From Chlorocebus sabaeus (lineage: Eukaryota; Chordata; Mammalia; Primates; Cercopithecidae): a stretch of DNA of 64,000 nt. The position numbers were made by a program, and so were the translations under genes. The stretch spans positions 1 through 64,000 of the forward strand of contig NW_027327633.1 of assembly GCF_047675955.1 (NCBI RefSeq), in the 5' to 3' direction. Of this stretch, positions 57,920-64,000 are shown piece by piece. Each line of letters opens with the position of its first letter. The stretch's first letter is position 1. The notes beneath the pieces were generated by a model. The model saw nothing but the letters and a program-made list of their open reading frames with translations. It was not told where the DNA came from and did not search any database.

Positions 57920-60325
57920 TGTGCTTCCAAATATCCCTTTGCCAATTCCACAAGAACAGCCTTAGAGAAAGGCTTCTTGAAGGGAAAGATGTACCTCTGG
58001 GAGATGAATTAACAGAACACAGAGCAGTTTCTCAGAAAGCTTCTTTCCAGTTTTGAGCGAAAAATATTTCCTTTTTCACCGTAGCCCTTAATGGGCTTCC
58101 AAATATCCCTTTGCCAATTCCACAAGAACAGCCTTAGCGAAAGGCTTCTTGAAGGGAAAGATGTAACTCTGTGAGATGAATTAACACAACACAGAGCAGT
58201 TTCTCAGAAAGCTTCTATCCAGTATTGAACCGAAGATATTTCCTTTTTCACCATAGCCCTCTATGGGCTTCCAAATATCCTCTGCTAATTCCACAAGAAC
58301 AGCCTTAGCGAAAGGCTTCTTGAAGGGAAAGATGTAACCCTGTGAGATGAATTAACAGAACACAGAGCAGTTTCTCAGAAGTCTTCTTTCCAGTTTTGAA
58401 TGGAAGATAATTCCTTTTTCACCATAGCCCGCTATGGGCTTCCAAATATCACTTTGCCAATTCCACAAGAACAGTCTTAGCAAAAGGCTTCTTGAAGGGA
58501 AAGATATAACTCTGGGAGATGAATTAACAGAACACAGAGCAGTTTCTCAGAAGGCTTCTTTCCAGTATTGAACGCAAGATATTTCCTTTTTCACAGTATC
58601 TCTCCATGGACTTCCAAATATCACTTTGCCAATTCCACAAGAACAGCCTTAGCGAAAGGCTTCTTGAAGGGAAAGATGTAACTCTGTGAGATGAATTAAC
58701 AGAACACAGAGCAGTTTCTCAGAAAGCTTCTTTCCAGGTTTGAACGGAAGATATTTCCTTTTTCACCGTTGCCCTCTATGGGCTTCCAAATATCCCTTTG
58801 CCAATTCAACAAGAACAACCTTAGCGAAAGGCTTCTTGAAGGGAAAGATGTAACTCTGTGAGATGAATTAACAGAACACAGAGCAGTTTCTCAGAAAGCT
58901 TCTTTCCAGTATTGAACGCAAGTTATTTCCTTTTTCACCGTAGCCCTCCATGGGCTTCCAAATATCACTTTGCCCATTCCACAAGAACAGCCTTAGCGAA
59001 AGGCTTCATGAAGGGAAAGATGTAACTCTGTGAGATGAATTAACAGAACACAGAGCAGTTTCTCAGAAAGCTTCTTTCCAGTTTTGAACGGAAGATACTT
59101 CCTTTTTCACCATAGCCCTCTATGGGCTTCCAAATATCCCTTTGCCAACTCCACAAGAACAGCCTTAGCGAAAGGCTTCTTGAAGGGAAAGATGTAACTC
59201 TGTGAGGTGAATTAACTGAACACAGAGCAGTTTCTCAGAAAGCTTCTTTCCAGTTTAGAACGGAAGATACTTGCTTTTTCACCATAGCCCTTAATGGGCT
59301 GCCAAATATCCGTTTGCCAATTCCACAAGAACAGCCTTAGCGAAAGGTTTCTTGAAGGGAAAGATGTAACTCTGTGAGATGAATTAACAGAACACAGAGT
59401 AGTTTCTCAGAAAGCTTCTTTCCAGTATTGAAAGCAAGATATTTCCTTTTTCACCGTAGCCCTCCATGGGCTTCCAAATATCACTTTGCCAATTCCACAA
59501 GAACAGCCTTAGCGAAAGGCTTCTTGAAGGGAAAGATGTAACTCGGTGAGATGAATTAACAGAACATAGAGCAGTTTCTCAGAAAGCTTCTTTCCAGTAT
59601 TAAACGCAAGATATTTCCTTTTTCACCATAGCCCTCTATGGGCTTCCAAATATCACTTTGCCAATTCCACAAGAACAGCCTTAGCGAAAGACTTCATGAA
59701 GGGAAAGATGTAACTCTGTGAGATGAATTAACAGAACACAGAGCAGTTTCTCAGAAAGCTTCTTTCCAGTTTTGAACGGAAGACATTTCCTTTTTCACCA
59801 TAGCCCTCTATGGGCTTCCAAATATCCCTTTGCCAATTCCACAAGAACAGCCTTAGAGAAAGGCTTCTTGAAGGGAAAGATGTAACTCTGGGAGATGAAT
59901 AAACAGAACACAGAGCAGTTTCTCAGAAAGCTTCTTTCCAGTTTTGAACGGAAGATATTTCCTTTTTCACCATAGCCCTTAATGGGCTTCCAAATATCCC
60001 TTTGCCAATTCCACAAGAACAGCCTTAGCGAAAGGCTTCTTGAAGGGAAAGATGTAACTCTGTGAGATGAATTTACAGAACACAGAGCAGTTTCTCAGAT
60101 AGCTTCTTTCCAGTATTGAACCGAAGATATTTCCTTTTTCACCGTAGCCCTCTATGGGCTTCCAAATATCCTCTGCTAATTCCACAAGAACAGCCTTAGC
60201 GAAAGGCTTCTTGAAGGGAAAGATGTAACTCTGTGAGATGAATTAACAGAACACAGAGCAGTTTCTCAGAAAGCTTCTTTCCAGGTTTGAACGGAAGATA
60301 TTTCCTTTTTCACCATAGCCCTCTA
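57920..60325 (-). repeat. 14-monomer higher-order repeat (2,406 bp)
   Basis: Identical in order to the first 14 monomers of the flanking 21-mers, then joins directly to the next unit. The missing piece is 1,203 bp (seven monomers less one base), equal to about 56,700-57,900 of copy 1. The join lies between CCAGGTTTG (near 60,282) and TGTGCTTCC (60,326). One private change noticed is ACAGTATCTCTCC at 58,601, where the others read ACAGTATCCCTCC. Confidence 0.9.
60302..60318 (+). promoter_or_regulatory. pJ-alpha motif inside the 14-mer deletion junction
   Basis: An exact copy of the 17-base motif lies inside the roughly 44-bp interval where the 14-mer switches from one parental monomer to another. 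Both parents carry the same bases here, so the exchange could have happened anywhere in the interval. The site is as intact as in neighbouring monomers. Confidence 0.6.
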
Positions 60326-63300
60326 TGTGCTTCCAAATATCCCTTTGCCAATTCCACAAGAACAGCCTTAGAGAAAGGCTTCTTGAAGGGAAAGATGTAC
60401 CTCTGGGAGATGAATTAACAGAACACAGAGCAGTTTCTCAGAAAGCTTCTTTCCAGTTTTGAGCGAAAAATATTTCCTTTTTCACCGTAGCCCTTAATGG
60501 GCTTCCAAATATCCCTTTGCCAATTCCACAAGAACAGCCTTAGCGAAAGGCTTCTTGAAGGGAAAGATGTAACTCTGTGAGATGAATTAACACAACACAG
60601 AGCAGTTTCTCAGAAAGCTTCTATCCAGTATTGAACCGAAGATATTTCCTTTTTCACCATAGCCCTCTATGGGCTTCCAAATATCCTCTGCTAATTCCAC
60701 AAGAACAGCCTTAGCGAAAGGCTTCTTGAAGGGAAAGATGTAACCCTGTGAGATGAATTAACAGAACACAGAGCAGTTTCTCAGAAGTCTTCTTTCCAGT
60801 TTTGAATGGAAGATAATTCCTTTTTCACCATAGCCCGCTATGGGCTTCCAAATATCACTTTGCCAATTCCACAAGAACAGTCTTAGCAAAAGGCTTCTTG
60901 AAGGGAAAGATATAACTCTGGGAGATGAATTAACAGAACACAGAGCAGTTTCTCAGAAGGCTTCTTTCCAGTATTGAACGCAAGATATTTCCTTTTTCAC
61001 AGTATCCCTCCATGGACTTCCAAATATCACTTTGCCAATTCCACAAGAACAGCCTTAGCGAAAGGCTTCTTGAAGGGAAAGATGTAACTCTGTGAGATGA
61101 ATTAACAGAACACAGAGCAGTTTCTCAGAAAGCTTCTTTCCAGGTTTGAACGGAAGATATTTCCTTTTTCACCGTTGCCCTCTATGGGCTTCCAAATATC
61201 CCTTTGCCAATTCAACAAGAACAACCTTAGCGAAAGGCTTCTTGAAGGGAAAGATGTAACTCTGTGAGATGAATTAACAGAACACAGAGCAGTTTCTCAG
61301 AAAGCTTCTTTCCAGTATTGAACGCAAGTTATTTCCTTTTTCACCGTAGCCCTCCATGGGCTTCCAAATATCACTTTGCCCATTCCACAAGAACAGCCTT
61401 AGCGAAAGGCTTCATGAAGGGAAAGATGTAACTCTGTGAGATGAATTAACAGAACACAGAGCAGTTTCTCAGAAAGCTTCTTTCCAGTTTTGAACGGAAG
61501 ATACTTCCTTTTTCACCATAGCCCTCTATGGGCTTCCAAATATCCCTTTGCCAACTCCACAAGAACAGCCTTAGCGAAAGGCTTCTTGAAGGGAAAGATG
61601 TAACTCTGTGAGGTGAATTAACTGAACACAGAGCAGTTTCTCAGAAAGCTTCTTTCCAGTTTAGAACGGAAGATACTTGCTTTTTCACCATAGCCCTTAA
61701 TGGGCTGCCAAATATCCGTTTGCCAATTCCACAAGAACAGCCTTAGCGAAAGGTTTCTTGAAGGGAAAGATGTAACTCTGTGAGATGAATTAACAGAACA
61801 CAGAGTAGTTTCTCAGAAAGCTTCTTTCCAGTATTGAAAGCAAGATATTTCCTTTTTCACCGTAGCCCTCCATGGGCTTCCAAATATCACTTTGCCAATT
61901 CCACAAGAACAGCCTTAGCGAAAGGCTTCTTGAAGGGAAAGATGTAACTCGGTGAGATGAATTAACAGAACATAGAGCAGTTTCTCAGAAAGCTTCTTTC
62001 CAGTATTAAACGCAAGATATTTCCTTTTTCACCATAGCCCTCTATGGGCTTCCAAATATCACTTTGCCAATTCCACAAGAACAGCCTTAGCGAAAGACTT
62101 CATGAAGGGAAAGATGTAACTCTGTGAGATGAATTAACAGAACACAGAGCAGTTTCTCAGAAAGCTTCTTTCCAGTTTTGAACGGAAGACATTTCCTTTT
62201 TCACCATAGCCCTCTATGGGCTTCCAAATATCCCTTTGCCAATTCCACAAGAACAGCCTTAGAGAAAGGCTTCTTGAAGGGAAAGATGTAACTCTGGGAG
62301 ATGAATAAACAGAACACAGAGCAGTTTCTCAGAAAGCTTCTTTCCAGTTTTGAACGGAAGATATTTCCTTTTTCACCATAGCCCTTAATGGGCTTCCAAA
62401 TATCCCTTTGCCAATTCCACAAGAACAGCCTTAGCGAAAGGCTTCTTGAAGGGAAAGATGTAACTCTGTGAGATGAATTTACAGAACACAGAGCAGTTTC
62501 TCAGATAGCTTCTTTCCAGTATTGAACCGAAGATATTTCCTTTTTCACCGTAGCCCTCTATGGGCTTCCAAATATCCTCTGCTAATTCCACAAGAACAGC
62601 CTTAGCGAAAGGCTTCTTGAAGGGAAAGATGTAACTCTGTGAGATGAATTAACAGAACACAGAGCAGTTTCTCAGAAAGCTTCTTTCCAGGTTTGAACGG
62701 AAGATATTTCCTTTTTCACCATAGCCCTCTATGGGCTTCCAAATATCACTTTGCCAACTCCACAAGAACAGCCTTAGCGAAAGGCTTCTTGAAGGGAAAG
62801 ATGTAACTCTGTGAGGTGAATTAACTGAACACAGAGCAGTTTCTCAGAAAGCTTCTTTCCAGTTTTGAACGGAAGATACTTGCTTTTTCACCATAGCCCT
62901 TAATGGGCTGCCAAATATCCCTTTGCCAATTCCACAAGAACAGCCTCAGCGAAAGGTTTCTTGAAGGGAAAGATGTAACTCTGTGAGATGAATTAACAGA
63001 ACACAGAGCAGTTTCTCAGAAAGCTTCTTTCCAGTATTGAACGCAAGAAATTTCCTTTTTCACCGTAGCCCTCCATGGGCTTCCAAATATCACTTTGCCA
63101 ATTCCACAAGAACAGCCTTAGCGAAAGGCTTCTTGAAGGGAAAGATGTAACTCGGTGAGATGAATTAACAGAACATAGAGCAGTTTCTCAGAAAGCTTCT
63201 TTCCAGTATTAAACGCAAGATATTTCCTTTTTCACCATAGCCCTCTATGGGCTTCCAAATATCCCTTTGCCAATTCCACAAGAACAGCCTTAGCGAAAGA

Positions 63301-63934
63301 CTTCATGAAGGGAAAGATGTAACTCTGTGAGATGAATTAACAGAACACAGAGCAGTTTCTCAGAAAGCTTCTTTCCAGTTTTGAACGGAAGATATTTCCT
63401 TTTTCACCATAGCCCTCTAGGGCTTCCAAATATCACTTGGCCAATTCCACAAGAACAACATTAGCAAAAGGATTCATGAAGGGAATGATGTAACTCTGTG
63501 AGATGTATTAACAGAACGCAGAGCAGTTTCTCAGAAAGCTTCTTTCCAGTTTTGAACGGAAGATATTTCCTTTTTCACCATAGCCCTCTATGGGCTTCCA
63601 AATATCCCTTTGCCAATTCCACAAGAACAGCCTTAGCGAAAGGCTTCTTGAAGGGAAAGATGTAACTCTGTGAGATGAATTAACGGAACACAGAGCAGTT
63701 TCTCAGAAAGCTTCTTTCCAGTTTTGAACGGAAGATATTTCCTTTTTCACCATAGGCCTCTATGGGCTTCCAAATATCACTTTGACAATTCCATAAGAAC
63801 AGCCTTAGCGAAAGGCTTCTTGAAGGGAAAGATGTAACTCTGTGAATTGAATTAACAGAACACAGAGCAGTTTCTCAGAAAGCTTCTTTCCAGTTTTGAA
63901 CGGAAGATATTTCCTTTTTCACCATAGCCCTCTA
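60326..63934 (-). repeat. 21-monomer higher-order repeat, copy 2 (3,609 bp)
   Basis: Second full-length 21-mer, agreeing with copy 1 in length to the base (marker TGTGCTTCC at 54,311, 57,920, 60,326 and 63,935) and at all diagnostic sites compared. ATTAACACAAC lies at 60,586 and the CAGATAGCTTC copy near 62,503. The alternation 21, 14, 21 suggests either independent loss of the seven-monomer piece or a larger 35-mer (6,015 bp) unit made of one 21-mer and one 14-mer. Confidence 0.9.
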
Positions 63935-64000
63935 TGTGCTTCCAAATATCCCTTTGCCAATTCCACAAGAACAGCCTTAGAGAAAGGCTTCTTGAAGGGA
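63935..64000 (-). repeat. Start of the next multimer, cut by the window edge
   Basis: After the TGTGCTTCC marker the last bases read as in the previous units, with the TTAGAGAAAGG variant present, so the same HOR continues past the window. Confidence 0.85.

Larger units (their letters stand above)
1..64000 (-). repeat. Alpha-satellite array, ~172-bp monomers, Old World monkey (Chlorocebus-like) centromere
   Basis: A near-constant motif starting GGGCTTCCAAATAT recurs about every 172 bp from first to last base (for example at 171, 342, 514, 686, 858, 1029, 1201, 1373), giving about 372 copies. Read on the minus strand each copy has the conserved blocks of primate alpha satellite, including CTCACAGAGTT and GGTGAAAAAGGAAATATC, and one HindIII site in most copies. 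Alpha satellite is the DNA on which primate centromeric chromatin is assembled. The single-monomer HindIII ladder matches the classical African green monkey satellite; macaque and baboon arrays alternate two divergent monomers, which is not seen here. No inverted segment, transposon or unique sequence interrupts the array. Family assignment is very secure; the genus is an inference. Confidence 0.97.

Noticed and set aside
1..64000. CRISPR-like regular spacing
   Set aside because: Repeats are directly adjacent with no unique spacers, the unit is 172 bp, and the sequence is recognisable primate satellite.
1..64000. Macaque/baboon-type ~340-bp dimeric alpha satellite
   Set aside because: Neighbouring monomers are all of similar type; there is no regular alternation of two strongly diverged forms.
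1..64000. Gene promoters, ribosome-binding sites, terminators or tRNA-like folds
   Set aside because: Any such match would recur in every monomer, and none is linked to a gene. Short palindromes such as the HindIII site are part of the satellite.

Overview
The whole 64 kb window is one uninterrupted centromeric satellite array. It is made of about 372 head-to-tail monomers of ~172 bp (range 170-172), with no gene, RNA gene or transposon visible on either strand. The monomer is primate alpha satellite. The reverse complement of the window carries the conserved alpha-satellite blocks (the CTCACAGAGTT block, TTCTGAGAAACT, GGATATTTGGA-type and GGTGAAAAAGGAAATATC), so the array lies on the minus strand relative to the usual way the family is written. 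Nearly every monomer has one HindIII site (AAGCTT). The 172-bp HindIII ladder, and the lack of two alternating divergent monomer types (the ~340-bp dimer of macaques and baboons), point to an African green monkey (Chlorocebus) or a close guenon. I recognise the monomer as that classical satellite from memory of the family; no search was run.

The information lies in how marked monomers repeat at larger scales. Left domain (1-18.3 kb): a ~10.5 kb block (1-10,095) is repeated at 10,485-18,347. Both copies contain an older 9-monomer tandem duplication, and they differ by whole-monomer indels of 3 and 10 units. Middle domain (17.7-46 kb): a mosaic of shared blocks, including a 17-monomer duplication (offset 2,921 bp), a block shared by 26.3-28.8 and 34.2-36.3 kb, a block shared by 31.2-34.1 and 36.3-39.0 kb, and a clear 20-monomer repeat (offset 3,436 bp) at 37.4-44.0 kb. 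A more diverged stretch at about 46.2-48.6 kb, rich in private variants, separates this from the right domain.

Right domain (48.6-64 kb): successive multimers of 19, 11, 21, 14 and 21 monomers can be read from one marker (positions 49,155; 52,421; 54,311; 57,920; 60,326; 63,935). The last three are almost identical, and the 14-mer is the 21-mer with exactly seven monomers removed. This is higher-order structure produced by recent unequal exchange.

Two protein-binding signatures recur. The published pJ-alpha motif TTCCTTTTYCACCRTAG is matched in most monomers. The CENP-B box position is occupied by degenerate sequence; the closest match (16,800-16,817, minus strand) keeps the 3' half of the box but not the essential TTCG half. 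Small open frames on the minus strand (up to 81 codons) are by-products of the repeat and are not annotated as genes. Block boundaries are read by eye from diagnostic variants and are good to roughly a quarter of a monomer unless stated. I found no new enzymatic or defence system; the interest is in satellite evolution.
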